Position numbers and translations under genes: made by a program. Below are positions 7,365-16,669 of a stretch of 43,542 nt of DNA, piece by piece; the first letter of the stretch is position 1; each line of letters opens with the position of its first letter. The notes below the pieces were generated by a model. The model was given only the letters and a program-made list of their open reading frames with translations, did not search any database and was not told the DNA's origin. The DNA comes from Phocaeicola plebeius (lineage in GTDB: Bacteria; Bacteroidota; Bacteroidia; Bacteroidales; Bacteroidaceae), in NCBI GenBank assembly GCA_022767125.1, contig JALEPZ010000072.1, positions 1-43,542 on the forward strand, written 5' to 3'.

Positions 7365-8309
7365 ATGTTGAAACTGATGATTGTTGTCCCCTGCTACAAT
7401 GAGCAGCAGGTGCTGCGGGAAACGACGGCTCGTCTGACGGCGATGCTGGATCGGGTGATTGCGGCGAAGAGGGTGGATGTGGCTCGCATCCTGTATGTGG
7501 ATGACGGCAGTCGCGACCATACATGGGACCTGATAACCGAGTTGTCCAATACGTTTGCCTGCGTGGAAGGCTTGAAGCTGGCCCACAACGTGGGACACCA
7601 GCAGGCGTTGTGGGCCGGACTGGAATATGCCGCTACGCATGCGGATGCCATCGTTTCGATCGATGCTGACCTGCAGGACGATGTGGAAGCCATTCCGCAA
7701 ATGATAGAGCACTATCATCAAGGAATCGATGTGGTGTTCGGGGTCCGCCGTGAACGGAAGAAAGACACGTTCTTCAAGCGGCATACGGCACAGGCTTTCT
7801 ACCGGCTGATGCAGGCCATGGGAGGCCAGGTGGTCTACAACCATGCCGACTACCGGCTGATGAGCCGCCGGGCCCTGCAGGCATTGATGACCTTCCCCGA
7901 GCGGAACCTCTTCCTGCGCGGAATGGTGGCCTCGCTGGGCTTCCCTACGGCCATCGTGCTCTACGACCGCCACGAACGCTTTGCCGGCGAATCGAAATAC
8001 CCCCTGCGCAAGATGCTGGGGTTTGCCATCGACGGCATTACCTCCTTCTCTGTCCGTCCGCTGCAGTGCATCACCTACTTAGGGCTGCTGTTCATCGTGA
8101 TTGCCCTGGCGGCCATCGTCTATGGCCTGCTGTCGTATGCCGAAGGCAAGGCTATCCCCGGGTGGACCTCGCTGCTGGTATCGGTCTGGTTCATCGGCGG
8201 TGCCATCCTGCTGGCCTGCGGCATCATCGGCGAATACGTGGGCAAAATCTACAAGGAGGTGAAACGCCGCCCGCGGTATTTCATCGAACAGACCACGAAA
8301 CTGAAATAA
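7365..8309 (+). CDS. GtrB/DPM1-like family 2 glycosyltransferase
   Basis: A polyisoprenyl-phosphate sugar transferase: it should place a nucleotide-activated sugar on undecaprenyl phosphate at the cytoplasmic face. The N-terminal GT-A fold is seen in VVPCYNEQQVL, YVDDGSRD and the metal-binding DADLQDD (Asp100, Asp102). HERFAGESKYPLRKM matches the conserved segment of GtrB-type enzymes, and two hydrophobic helices at about residues 233-260 and 268-290 anchor the C-terminus. At 314 residues it is the standard size. It follows gtrA by 32 bases. The donor sugar is unknown. Confidence 0.9.
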   Translation: MLKLMIVVPCYNEQQVLRETTARLTAMLDRVIAAKRVDVARILYVDDGSRDHTWDLITELSNTFACVEGLKLAHNVGHQQALWAGLEYAATHADAIVSIDADLQDDVEAIPQMIEHYHQGIDVVFGVRRERKKDTFFKRHTAQAFYRLMQAMGGQVVYNHADYRLMSRRALQALMTFPERNLFLRGMVASLGFPTAIVLYDRHERFAGESKYPLRKMLGFAIDGITSFSVRPLQCITYLGLLFIVIALAAIVYGLLSYAEGKAIPGWTSLLVSVWFIGGAILLACGIIGEYVGKIYKEVKRRPRYFIEQTTKLK

Positions 8310-8350
8310 CTCCTTTTTTATATATGTATTCAAAATAATTCGACTAAACG

Positions 8351-10198
8351 ATGAAAAAAAGATTATTCATGGCTTGCCTGCTCGCTCTCGGGATAGGCAG
8401 CCTGTATGCACAGCGAGTGAAAAGAACTCCAGACTGGGCACCTGCACTGGCCGAACTCTACCGGCAAGTCGATTCCCTGGCCGCTCCTCTGGTCCGTCAC
8501 CAACCCCTGATCGGCATCTCGTGCGGGTCGGGCGAGCATCGCTCTACCGTCAACCAGACGTATGTCGAATCGGTCATCCGTGCCGGAGGCATTCCCTATG
8601 TCATCCCGGTGACCCGTGATGCCTCCGTGCTGCGCGACATCGCTTCCCGGTTAGACGGCATGATCTTCACCGGGGGCGAGGACATCAGTCCTGCCTATTA
8701 TGGCAGCGATGCCGACCCGAAACTGGAAACGACGAATCCCTACCGGGATGTATTCGACCTGACCCTGCTGAAGCTGATCACCGACCGCAACATCCCCGTA
8801 CTGGGCATCTGCCGGGGCCTGCAGCTGATCAATGTGGGACGGGGAGGAACCCTCTACCAGGACCTGCCCTCGAACCATCCTTCGGCAGTGAACCACCGCC
8901 CGGGCCACAGCCAACCCACGCACCCAGTACACATGGTGCCCGATAGCCGTCTGCAGGCCATCGTGGGCAGCGACCAGCCCCTGGAAGTGAACAGCATGCA
9001 CCACCAAGGCATCCGCCGGCTGGGCTTCGGTCTGAGAGTGACCGGCTGGGCAGCCGACAGCATTCCCGAGGTCATCGAAGCCTATCCCCACCATCCCATC
9101 CTGGCCGTCCAGTTCCATCCCGAAGTATTGACAGCCCGGGGCGACACCACCTTCCTGAAGTTCTTCCGCTTCCTGGTTTCCCAGGCAGACACCTTCCGGA
9201 AGGCCAAGGACATCCATCGCCGCATCTTCTCGGTCGATACCCACACCGACACACCGCTGGGCTTCCGCCGCGGAGCTGCCCTGGAGAAACGGGGCCGCAG
9301 CCTGGTGAGCCTGCAGAAGATGGACGAAGGCCATCTGGATGCCCAGTTCCTCGCCGCCTTCATCGGACAAGGCAAGCGCGACGATGCCTCGTTGGAGGCT
9401 GCCGTGACCAAGGTGGAAAACATTATCCGGAACATTTACACCGAGGTGGAGAAGAACAAAGCCTACTGCGGCATTGCCGTGACGGAAGAAGACATGCACC
9501 GCCTAAAGGCCGAGGGCAAAAAGGCGTTCTTCATCGGCATCGAGAACGGCTACGGCGTCGGCAAGGACCTGCAGAACATCCGTAAGTTCAAGGGAATGGG
9601 CGTGAACTACATCACCTTGTGTCACTCGTACGACAACGATATCTGCCACTCGTCCACCCACACCGAAGACGCGACCCAAGGCCTGACCCCCTTCGGCCGG
9701 GAAGTGGTGAAGGAAATGAACCGCCAGGGCATCATGATCGACCTGTCGCATGCCAGCGAAGGCACCTTCTGGGAAGTGCTGAAGGTGAGCACCCAACCCG
9801 TCATCTGCTCCCATTCGTCAGCCCGTGCCCTCTGCGACCACGACCGCAACCTGACCGACGACCAGCTCCGCGCCCTGGCCCAGAACGGGGGCGTCGTACA
9901 ACTCTGTCTGCTGGATGCCTACATCCATCCCGACCGTGCGGCCGCCTCTGTGAGCGATGCCGCAGAACATCTGGACCACATGATTCGGGTGGCCGGCATT
10001 GACCATGTGGGCATTGGCAGCGATTTCGACGGTGGAGGCGGACTGACCGGCTGCTATGGCGACAACGACCTCATCAACCTCACCGTGAAGTTACTCGAGA
10101 AGGGTTATACCGAAGAAGACCTCCGGAAAGTATGGGGCGGCAACCTGATGCGCGTCATGAATCAGGTGCAGCAGTCGGCTCTTGCAAAGTCGGAATGA
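8351..10198 (+). CDS. Secreted fusion of peptidase C26 and membrane dipeptidase (M19)
   Basis: The 615-residue product joins two amidohydrolase domains. After a signal peptide (hydrophobic to about residue 20, ending SLYAQ), residues about 50-275 form a class I amidotransferase-like C26 domain: nucleophile Cys154 in GICRGLQ and the histidine of AVQFHPEV. Residues about 290-605 form a renal-dipeptidase-like M19 domain: zinc ligands His298 and Asp300 in VDTHTDTP, the bridging-glutamate region GIENGYG, MIDLSHAS, ICSHSSAR and GIGSDFDG. C26 enzymes cleave gamma-glutamyl bonds and M19 enzymes cleave dipeptides, so the fusion may break down gamma-glutamyl peptides such as glutathione or peptidoglycan fragments in the periplasm. 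That pathway is inference. Confidence 0.9.
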   Translation: MKKRLFMACLLALGIGSLYAQRVKRTPDWAPALAELYRQVDSLAAPLVRHQPLIGISCGSGEHRSTVNQTYVESVIRAGGIPYVIPVTRDASVLRDIASRLDGMIFTGGEDISPAYYGSDADPKLETTNPYRDVFDLTLLKLITDRNIPVLGICRGLQLINVGRGGTLYQDLPSNHPSAVNHRPGHSQPTHPVHMVPDSRLQAIVGSDQPLEVNSMHHQGIRRLGFGLRVTGWAADSIPEVIEAYPHHPILAVQFHPEVLTARGDTTFLKFFRFLVSQADTFRKAKDIHRRIFSVDTHTDTPLGFRRGAALEKRGRSLVSLQKMDEGHLDAQFLAAFIGQGKRDDASLEAAVTKVENIIRNIYTEVEKNKAYCGIAVTEEDMHRLKAEGKKAFFIGIENGYGVGKDLQNIRKFKGMGVNYITLCHSYDNDICHSSTHTEDATQGLTPFGREVVKEMNRQGIMIDLSHASEGTFWEVLKVSTQPVICSHSSARALCDHDRNLTDDQLRALAQNGGVVQLCLLDAYIHPDRAAASVSDAAEHLDHMIRVAGIDHVGIGSDFDGGGGLTGCYGDNDLINLTVKLLEKGYTEEDLRKVWGGNLMRVMNQVQQSALAKSE

Positions 10199-10258
10199 CA
10201 GATTTGTTATACAAGTATAAATAATTGTTTCATTTCGGTTTTTTTTCTCTAATCCTTT

Positions 10259-10287
10259 TTTGTATTTAAATTATTCTTCTAATTTTG
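10259..10287 (+). promoter_or_regulatory. Candidate promoter of pckA (-33 TTTG and -7 TAATTTTG)
   Basis: TTTG at 10259-10262 and TAATTTTG at 10280-10287 are 17 bases apart, slightly short of the usual spacing. Transcription from here would give a leader of about 250 bases. Confidence 0.5.
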
Positions 10288-10351
10288 TATCGGCTAATGC
10301 AAGGCACCTACGGATGAGACTGTCAGAGAGCAGGATGATGTTTATCATTTT

Positions 10352-10379
10352 GTTATTCTGAACGTAGTGAGGGATCTGA
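10352..10379 (-). repeat. REP-like dispersed repeat, copy 2
   Basis: The minus strand reads tcagatccctcactacg then ttcagaataac, an inverted and diverged member of the family seen at 30379 and 30566. It lies within the predicted pckA leader. Confidence 0.5.
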
Positions 10380-10399
10380 ATACAGCGGCTACTGCTTTA

Positions 10400-10427
10400 C
10401 AGACACTTCGTTCTACGCGGAATGGCA
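10400..10427 (+). repeat. REP-like dispersed repeat, degenerate copy 3
   Basis: cagacacttcgttctacgcgg then aatggca resembles the same consensus with several changes. Together with copy 2 it forms an inverted pair in the pckA leader. Confidence 0.35.
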
Positions 10428-10543
10428 ATGCAAAAGGAAAATCGGACGAGGATTTTCGGACAGTCGGGAAAAAGGAGACTTTGTACGGCTTAGGCAAAAG
10501 GATAACAATTAAAGATTTGATAACAATAATAAACATTTGAGAA

Positions 10544-12148
10544 ATGGCAAATTTAGATCTTACTAAGTACGGTATTCAGAATACCGTAGAAATTGTGCAC
10601 AATCCGTCTTACGAAGTTTTGTTCGCTGAAGAAACAAAGGCTGGTTTGGAAGGCTTCGAAAAGGGCCAGGAAACAGAGCTGGGTGCTGTGAACGTAATGA
10701 CTGGTATCTACACGGGTCGTTCTCCTAAGGATAAATTCTTGGTAATGGATGAAACCAGCAAGGATACTGTATGGTGGACATCCGATGAATATAAGAATGA
10801 CAACAAGCCCGTTTCTGAAGCTACTTGGAAAGTATTGAAGGAACTGGCCGCTAAGGAACTTTCTAACAAGAAGCTGTATGTTGTCGACGGTTTCTGCGGT
10901 GCCAACCCCGCTACTCGTCTGTGCGTGCGCTTCATCGTGGAAGTAGCATGGCAGGCTCACTTCGTAACCAACATGTTCATCCGTCCGACAGCTGAAGAAC
11001 TGGAAGCTTTCGAACCCGACTTCATCGTCTACAATGCTTCGAAGGCAAAGGTAGAAAACTACAAGGAACTGGGTCTGAACTCTGAAACAGCTGTTGTCTT
11101 CAACCTGACTTCTAAGGAACAGGTTATCCTGAACACTTGGTACGGTGGTGAAATGAAGAAGGGTATGTTCTCTATGATGAACTACTTCAACCCCCTGCGC
11201 GGCATCGCTTCCATGCACTGCTCGGCCAACACCAACATGGACGAAACAGAATCTGCTATCTTCTTCGGTCTGTCTGGTACAGGTAAGACCACTTTGTCTA
11301 CCGACCCGAAGCGTAAGCTGATTGGTGACGACGAACACGGATGGGACAACGAAGGTGTATTCAACTACGAAGGCGGTTGCTATGCCAAGGTTATCAACCT
11401 GGACAAGGAATCTGAACCCGATATCTACGGTGCCATCAAGCGCGATGCGCTGCTGGAAAACGTAACGGTAGCTGCCGATGGCAAGATTGACTTCGCCGAC
11501 AAGAGCGTTACTGAAAACACTCGTGTATCTTATCCTATCCACTTCATCCAGAACATCGTGAAGCCGGTTTCTAAAGGTCCTCACGCCAAGCAGGTTATCT
11601 TCCTGTCGGCTGATGCCTTCGGTGTATTGCCCCCGGTATCTATCCTGAACGAGAACCAGGCTCAGTACTACTTCCTGTCGGGCTTCACTGCCAAGTTGGC
11701 CGGTACAGAACGTGGTATCACAGAACCGACTCCGACCTTCTCGGCTTGCTTCGGTCAGGCGTTCCTGGAACTGCACCCGACTAAGTATGCTGAAGAACTG
11801 GTGAAGAAGATGCAGATGACCGGTGCCAAGGCTTACTTGGTGAACACGGGCTGGAACGGTACAGGCAAGCGTATCTCTATCCGCGATACTCGTGGTATCA
11901 TCGACGCTATCCTGGACGGTTCTATCGAAAAGGCTCCGACCAAGACTATCCCGTTCTTCGATTTCGTAGTTCCGACCGAATTGCCAGGTGTAGATCCGAA
12001 GATTCTGGATCCGCGCGACACCTACGATTGCGCTTGCAAGTGGGAAGAAAAGGCAAAAGACCTGGCTGCTCGCTTCATCAAGAACTTCGTGAAGTTCACG
12101 GGTAACGAAGCTGGTAAGGCTTTGGTTGCTGCCGGTCCGAAATTGTAA
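10544..12148 (+). CDS. pckA: Phosphoenolpyruvate carboxykinase (ATP)
   Basis: Interconverts oxaloacetate and phosphoenolpyruvate with ATP/ADP. In gut Bacteroidales it mainly fixes CO2 on the route to succinate and propionate. Landmarks are [16 protein letters not shown], the P-loop [11 protein letters not shown] with Lys248, GDDEHGW (metal site) and the C-terminal [10 protein letters not shown]. Length, 534 residues, is typical. Its codon use differs sharply from neighbours: many GGT, TCT, GAA and GTA codons and lower GC, as expected of a very highly expressed gene. It is a single-gene unit with a long leader and a strong terminator. Confidence 0.97.
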   Translation: MANLDLTKYGIQNTVEIVHNPSYEVLFAEETKAGLEGFEKGQETELGAVNVMTGIYTGRSPKDKFLVMDETSKDTVWWTSDEYKNDNKPVSEATWKVLKELAAKELSNKKLYVVDGFCGANPATRLCVRFIVEVAWQAHFVTNMFIRPTAEELEAFEPDFIVYNASKAKVENYKELGLNSETAVVFNLTSKEQVILNTWYGGEMKKGMFSMMNYFNPLRGIASMHCSANTNMDETESAIFFGLSGTGKTTLSTDPKRKLIGDDEHGWDNEGVFNYEGGCYAKVINLDKESEPDIYGAIKRDALLENVTVAADGKIDFADKSVTENTRVSYPIHFIQNIVKPVSKGPHAKQVIFLSADAFGVLPPVSILNENQAQYYFLSGFTAKLAGTERGITEPTPTFSACFGQAFLELHPTKYAEELVKKMQMTGAKAYLVNTGWNGTGKRISIRDTRGIIDAILDGSIEKAPTKTIPFFDFVVPTELPGVDPKILDPRDTYDCACKWEEKAKDLAARFIKNFVKFTGNEAGKALVAAGPKL

Positions 12149-12168
12149 TTTCAAACCTGCATGATATG

Positions 12169-12204
12169 AAAATAGCGGTTCCTTTCGGGGAATCGCTATT
12201 TTTG
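12169..12204 (+). terminator. Rho-independent terminator of pckA
   Basis: AAAATAGCG pairs with CGCTATTTT around a GTTCC/GGAAT inner stem and a short loop, followed by a T run. It starts about 20 bases after the stop. Confidence 0.85.
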
Positions 12205-12206
12205 TA

Positions 12207-12214
12207 TACATTTG
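12207..12214 (+). promoter_or_regulatory. Candidate -7 element for the DUF3667 gene
   Basis: TACATTTG fits TAnnTTTG and directly follows the pckA terminator. The implied start point near 12220 rules out initiation at the TTG at 12219. Confidence 0.5.
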
Positions 12215-12230
12215 TACCTTGATTAACCGA

Positions 12231-13325
12231 ATGATGGATATAAACTCTTGTCTCATGCGCCTACCTTGTTCGCTTCCCCTTCCAGTGAAACGCGCCTTGC
12301 GCTTGTTCCACGTACAGCAAGTACGGGGAATCCAGGCACGTCAGAATGACGGCCAACCTTGCCGATGCCTGAACTGCGGAACCACCTTTGCCGGCAACTA
12401 CTGCCCGCGGTGCGGCCAGTCCCGCAACATACAACGCTACCGCTTCAGCAGTATCCTCCGCAAACTGGCGGCCGCCTTCTTCAACATCGACCATGGATTC
12501 AGGCGGACCTTGGTGGAACTTATCTATCGGCCGGGGTACCTGATTGACGATTTCCTGAGAGGCAAGCGCGTGAACTATTTCCAGCCCTTCCAGACCTTGT
12601 TCGTGCTGGCGGCCTTGTATCTCATGACCGTCCAGCTGGTGGACCCGTCGGCATTGGTCAAGAAGACAGACAAGGAGCTGACCGCCGAAGAATGGACAGA
12701 AATGCGCAAGGAACTGACCGACAAGCTGAAGCAGGCAGACACAGACTCTGAGCGCCGCCTGGTAGAGGAAACACTGGCCCTGCTGGACCAACAGATAGGC
12801 AACCAGCTGCCGACCGACTCGGTGGGCGCAGACCAAGAGCTGCCTACTCCCCTCCTGTCCAAAATCATGCGGATCGACCAATGGCGGGAATCCTTCAGCC
12901 GTTTCCCATACCTGTCGCGGGTCTGGGGACTCCTGGAGAACTGGATCAAGGGCAACAAAGCCTTCAGTATCCTGCTGACAGTCCCCCTGTTTGCCATGGC
13001 CTCGTGGTGTGTATTCCGGAGAAAGAGCATCCGGCGGCACTACAACCTGACCGAGCATGTCTTCATCCAAACCTTCATTGCCTGCCAGATTCTGTTGCTC
13101 AGCATCCTGGCCGTTCCCGTCAATGGACAGGCAGCCGTCAATGACCTGTACGATGTGCCGGTCGTGTGCATCTACCTGCTGTTCTGTTACGACCATTGCC
13201 AGCTCTACCGCATCAGCGCCTGGAGAAGCTGCCGTTACACGTTGCTGATGTTTTTCCTCAGCCTGCTTATATTGATTCTAGGCGCATTGGTGATTGTCGG
13301 GATAGCTTATCTGCTCCTGCTGTAA
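12231..13325 (+). CDS. DUF3667-type zinc-ribbon membrane protein
   Basis: Function unknown. The recognisable part starts with a zinc ribbon, CxNCGTTFAGNYCPRCGQ, then RYRFSSILRKL and FFNIDHGFRRTL, as in DUF3667 proteins of Bacteroidetes. A charged helical region (about residues 140-200) and four to five hydrophobic segments follow to the C-terminus. The start is uncertain: ATGs at 12231, 12234 and 12255 all lie downstream of the likely promoter, and none has a good ribosome site; the first 40 residues are not conserved-looking. It converges on recG with ten bases between stops and no visible terminator. Confidence 0.75.
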   Translation: MMDINSCLMRLPCSLPLPVKRALRLFHVQQVRGIQARQNDGQPCRCLNCGTTFAGNYCPRCGQSRNIQRYRFSSILRKLAAAFFNIDHGFRRTLVELIYRPGYLIDDFLRGKRVNYFQPFQTLFVLAALYLMTVQLVDPSALVKKTDKELTAEEWTEMRKELTDKLKQADTDSERRLVEETLALLDQQIGNQLPTDSVGADQELPTPLLSKIMRIDQWRESFSRFPYLSRVWGLLENWIKGNKAFSILLTVPLFAMASWCVFRRKSIRRHYNLTEHVFIQTFIACQILLLSILAVPVNGQAAVNDLYDVPVVCIYLLFCYDHCQLYRISAWRSCRYTLLMFFLSLLILILGALVIVGIAYLLLL

Positions 13326-13335
13326 GGCCCCGGTC

Positions 13336-15435
13336 TCAAGAGATGACCGACCAGTTGACCTGCTCTTTCCGCATCTCCAGCAGGTGTTTCCAGACAACGG
13401 CATTCTCGGGCCGTTCCGCATTCGGGTCTTCGTCCAGCAGGCGTTCGGCGATGCCCCGCACGTACTGCAACAACTGTCCGTCGAGGGCAATGTCGGCAAT
13501 CTTCAAGTCGAATGCGATACCGCTCTGCTGGGTTCCTTCCAGATCGCCCGGTCCCCGCAGTTTCAGGTCGGCTTCAGCAATCTCGAAGCCGTCGTTGGTC
13601 TGTACCATGATTTCCAGCCGCCGGCGCGTATCTTCGGTAAGCTTGTAGCCGGTAACCAGTACACAATAGGATTGGTCGGCTCCCCGTCCTACCCGCCCTC
13701 GCAACTGGTGCAGCTGCGACAAGCCGAACCGTTCGGCATTCTCGATGACCATCACCGAAGCGTTCGGCACATTCACGCCCACCTCGATGACCGTGGTCGC
13801 CACCATGATTTGCGTCTCGTTGCGAAGAAAACGCTGCATCTCTTCCTCCTTCTCCGCCGGTTTCATCTTGCCATGCACCTTGCTGATGCGGCAGTCAGGA
13901 AAAGCTTCACAGATATGCAGGTACCCATCTTCCAGGTTTTTGATGTCCATCTTTTCGCTCTCCTGAATCAACGGATAGACGATGTAGACCTGTCGTCCCT
14001 CCTGGATCTGCGCCCGTAGGAAAGCATAGAGAGAAGGCCGGCGGTTGTCGAACTGATGCATCGTCTTGACCGGTTTCCGGCCCGGCGGCAGTTCGTCGAT
14101 GACCGATACATCGAGGTCGCCATACAGTGTCATGGCCAAGGTGCGGGGAATCGGGGTGGCCGTCATGACCAGCACATGAGGCGGACAGGCATTCTTGGCC
14201 CACAGCTTGGCCCGCTGGGCCACTCCAAACCGATGCTGCTCGTCAATCACCACCAGCCCCAGTGACGAGAAGTTCACCGTGTCCTCAATCACTGCATGCG
14301 TCCCTATCAGGATATGAACATCACCTGTTAATAAGTCACGGAGAATCGTTTCCCGGCGTTTGCCCTTGATGCTGCCGGTAAGCAGTTCGACCCGCACCTC
14401 CATCCCTTCCAGAAAGCGACGGATCGTTTCATAGTGCTGCGTAGCCAGAATCTCCGTAGGAGCCATCATACATGCCTGAAAGCCATTGTCTAACGCTATC
14501 AGCATGGTCATCAAAGCCACCAGGGTCTTGCCGCTGCCCACATCGCCTTGCAGCAGACGATTCATCTGCCGCCCGCTGCATAAATCACTCCGCATCTCCC
14601 GGATCACCCGCTTTTGTGCCCCTGTCAACGGGAAGGGCAGGTGCTGTGAATAGAAGGTGTTGAAAACTTCACCTATCCTGTTGAAAACAAAACCCCGGTA
14701 CTTGAGGCGACGTTCTTGAGTGTACCGCAGGATATGGAGCTGTACATAGAACAACTCTTCGAATTTCAGCCGATACTGCGCCTTACGCAGCTGGTCGGGG
14801 TTCTTGGGAAAATGAATGGCAAAAAGGGCATCGGCCAGCGGCATCAGGTGATGGGCTGTCAACAAAGCAGGCGACAAGGTCTCCTCGATGGTTTCGTTCT
14901 GCAGGACACGGAACAGGTTCGCCATCAGTTTTTCGATGGCATTGGAGGTCAGAATGTGTCGCTTCATACGTTCCGTCGTGGAGTAATAAGGACGCAGCCC
15001 CAAAGAGGAACAGACGGCTTCATCGGCACGATCGATGTCGGGATGAACGATAGTGACCCGCTGTCCGAAGACGGTCGGTTTGCCGAAGACGAGGTAATCT
15101 TCATGCGCTTTGTAGCGGCCGGTGACAAACTTCAATCCCTGGAACCAGACCAGGTCGATGACCCCGGTACCATCCGAGAAATGGCCCACCAGCCGGCGCT
15201 TCGCCCCCTCGCCCTGCGTCTCGAAACTGAGCACCTGCCCCCGCAACTGGATATAGGGCATGTTCCCGTCGATTTCCGCAATGGTATAGATGCGGCTGCG
15301 GTCGACGTATTTATAGGGGAAATAATACAACAAATCCTTGAAGGAACGGATGTTCAGCTCCTTCTCCAGCAGGGAAGCACGTTGGGGACCCACTCCCTGC
15401 AGAAACTGGATGTCGCGTTCGGAAAGCTCCATCAT
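13336..15435 (-). CDS. recG: ATP-dependent DNA helicase RecG
   Basis: Remodels stalled replication forks and Holliday junctions. The N-terminal wedge/OB region (about residues 1-180) precedes two helicase lobes. Motif I is QGDVGSGKT with Lys303, motif II DEQH (residues 398-401), motif [12 protein letters not shown], and the C-terminal lobe has [13 protein letters not shown] and the QLRGRVGRG motif. Length, 699 residues, is normal. The start ATGATGGAG overlaps the ispD stop by four bases, making it the last gene of the seven-gene operon from pdxJ. Confidence 0.97.
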   Translation of the reverse strand: MMELSERDIQFLQGVGPQRASLLEKELNIRSFKDLLYYFPYKYVDRSRIYTIAEIDGNMPYIQLRGQVLSFETQGEGAKRRLVGHFSDGTGVIDLVWFQGLKFVTGRYKAHEDYLVFGKPTVFGQRVTIVHPDIDRADEAVCSSLGLRPYYSTTERMKRHILTSNAIEKLMANLFRVLQNETIEETLSPALLTAHHLMPLADALFAIHFPKNPDQLRKAQYRLKFEELFYVQLHILRYTQERRLKYRGFVFNRIGEVFNTFYSQHLPFPLTGAQKRVIREMRSDLCSGRQMNRLLQGDVGSGKTLVALMTMLIALDNGFQACMMAPTEILATQHYETIRRFLEGMEVRVELLTGSIKGKRRETILRDLLTGDVHILIGTHAVIEDTVNFSSLGLVVIDEQHRFGVAQRAKLWAKNACPPHVLVMTATPIPRTLAMTLYGDLDVSVIDELPPGRKPVKTMHQFDNRRPSLYAFLRAQIQEGRQVYIVYPLIQESEKMDIKNLEDGYLHICEAFPDCRISKVHGKMKPAEKEEEMQRFLRNETQIMVATTVIEVGVNVPNASVMVIENAERFGLSQLHQLRGRVGRGADQSYCVLVTGYKLTEDTRRRLEIMVQTNDGFEIAEADLKLRGPGDLEGTQQSGIAFDLKIADIALDGQLLQYVRGIAERLLDEDPNAERPENAVVWKHLLEMRKEQVNWSVIS

Positions 15436-16109
15436 CGGTCTGCGGCCAACACTTCAGCCACCTGCAGGTCGAAAGGAGTGGTGAGCTTGATGTTTTCACG
15501 ATTCCCTTCCACCAGCATCACCTGCTCGCCCAATGCCTCCACCACAGACGCATCATCGGTAAACAGCGGGGTAAACGGTTGCCGGTAAGCCCGCTTGAGC
15601 AGGGCCACGGGAAAAACCTGGGGGGTCTGTACCAGCCGGTAGCTGTCGCGAGGAACAGTTTCGCTCGCTCCATCGGCCGACAGCCGGCGTACCGTTTCTA
15701 CTACCGGCAGCACGGGCACGACTGCCTTTCCGGCTTCGGCTTCGGCATAACACCGCCCGATGACCGCTGCCGACACAAAAGGACGGACCCCGTCGTGCAC
15801 ACCGACCACTCCCTCTTCGCCGGGAATCAAGGCAAGCCCGTTCCTCACCGAGTGGAAACGGGTCTCACCTCCTGTAGCGATGCGATGGGGCAGGGTAAAG
15901 CCATAGTCGGCACACAACTGCTGCCAGTAGGCCTGCTGGTCGGCAGGCAGCACGACAATCAGCTCCATGTCGGGGCAGGCCCTACGGAAGGCTTCAAGTG
16001 TGCGCATCAGTACAGGCCGGCCCTTTACCGGTACAAACTGCTTGGGAATGCTTCCTCCCATGCGCAGGCCTTTTCCGCCAGCCACCACCACCACGTAGCG
16101 TTTCATCAT
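15432..16109 (-). CDS. ispD: 2-C-methyl-D-erythritol 4-phosphate cytidylyltransferase
   Basis: Third step of the MEP isoprenoid pathway: joins CTP and methylerythritol phosphate. The CTP-binding loop reads [45 protein letters not shown] and FTDDASVVE are the other family blocks. I start it at the ATG at 16109, which overlaps the DJ-1 stop as ATGATGA, giving 225 residues; the ATG one codon on is equally possible, while a longer frame upstream runs through DJ-1 coding sequence and is rejected. The next MEP enzyme encoded here, ispF, lies 15 kb away. Confidence 0.95.
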   Translation of the reverse strand: MMKRYVVVVAGGKGLRMGGSIPKQFVPVKGRPVLMRTLEAFRRACPDMELIVVLPADQQAYWQQLCADYGFTLPHRIATGGETRFHSVRNGLALIPGEEGVVGVHDGVRPFVSAAVIGRCYAEAEAGKAVVPVLPVVETVRRLSADGASETVPRDSYRLVQTPQVFPVALLKRAYRQPFTPLFTDDASVVEALGEQVMLVEGNRENIKLTTPFDLQVAEVLAADR

Positions 16110-16657
16110 TCGGCCCACAACATTCCGCGTTTCACTTCCAGCATCTTCTCGGTACCTACCCACTGTTCGAGCAGGGTAAAGCCGAACTCAGCCGCCGCAC
16201 CGGGCCCTTTGCCCAACACGAAGTTGCCGTCTGTCTCGACCATGCGACCGGTACATTCCGCTCCTTCCAGGAAGGATTCGAAACCCGGATAGCACGTAGC
16301 CTTCCGGCCTTTCAGCAAGCCCCGCTTGCCATAGACCAACGGAGCCGCACAGATGGCTGCCATCGACCGGCCAGCTGCCGCAAAGTCACGAACCAGCCGG
16401 TCCAGTCCGGCATGGGCGTCCAGGTTGGTCGCCCCCGGCATACCGCCCGGCAATACAATCATGGCCACATCGTCGGCCACCAGTTCTTCAAACAGCAGGT
16501 CGGCAACCACCGGTACCTGGTGAGCCCCCTTTACGCTACGGCTGCCCGTAACGGAAACGGTACGGACATTCAGTCCACCGCGTCGGAGAATATCCAACGG
16601 CAACAAGGCTTCCACTTCTTCGAAACCTTCGGCCAAAAAGAGACAAATCGCTTTCAT
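16106..16657 (-). CDS. DJ-1/PfpI family protein
   Basis: A 183-residue single-domain member of the DJ-1/ThiJ/YajL family. EGFEEVE supplies the conserved acidic residue and AAICAAP the nucleophilic elbow with Cys103; the PGGMPGA block is also present. Roles proposed for the family include chaperone, deglycase and redox sensor; none can be assigned here. It is cotranscribed between the TonB-like gene (12-base gap) and ispD (overlap). Confidence 0.92.
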   Translation of the reverse strand: MKAICLFLAEGFEEVEALLPLDILRRGGLNVRTVSVTGSRSVKGAHQVPVVADLLFEELVADDVAMIVLPGGMPGATNLDAHAGLDRLVRDFAAAGRSMAAICAAPLVYGKRGLLKGRKATCYPGFESFLEGAECTGRMVETDGNFVLGKGPGAAAEFGFTLLEQWVGTEKMLEVKRGMLWAE

Positions 16658-16669
16658 AGAGTCTGGGAT

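Noticed and set aside
12219..12230. TTG start for the DUF3667 gene
   Set aside because: It coincides with the predicted transcription start, leaving no leader; later ATGs are more plausible.
10553..12256. 567-codon frame antisense to pckA
   Set aside because: A by-product of the strong codon bias of pckA; the sense strand gives an unmistakable PEP carboxykinase.
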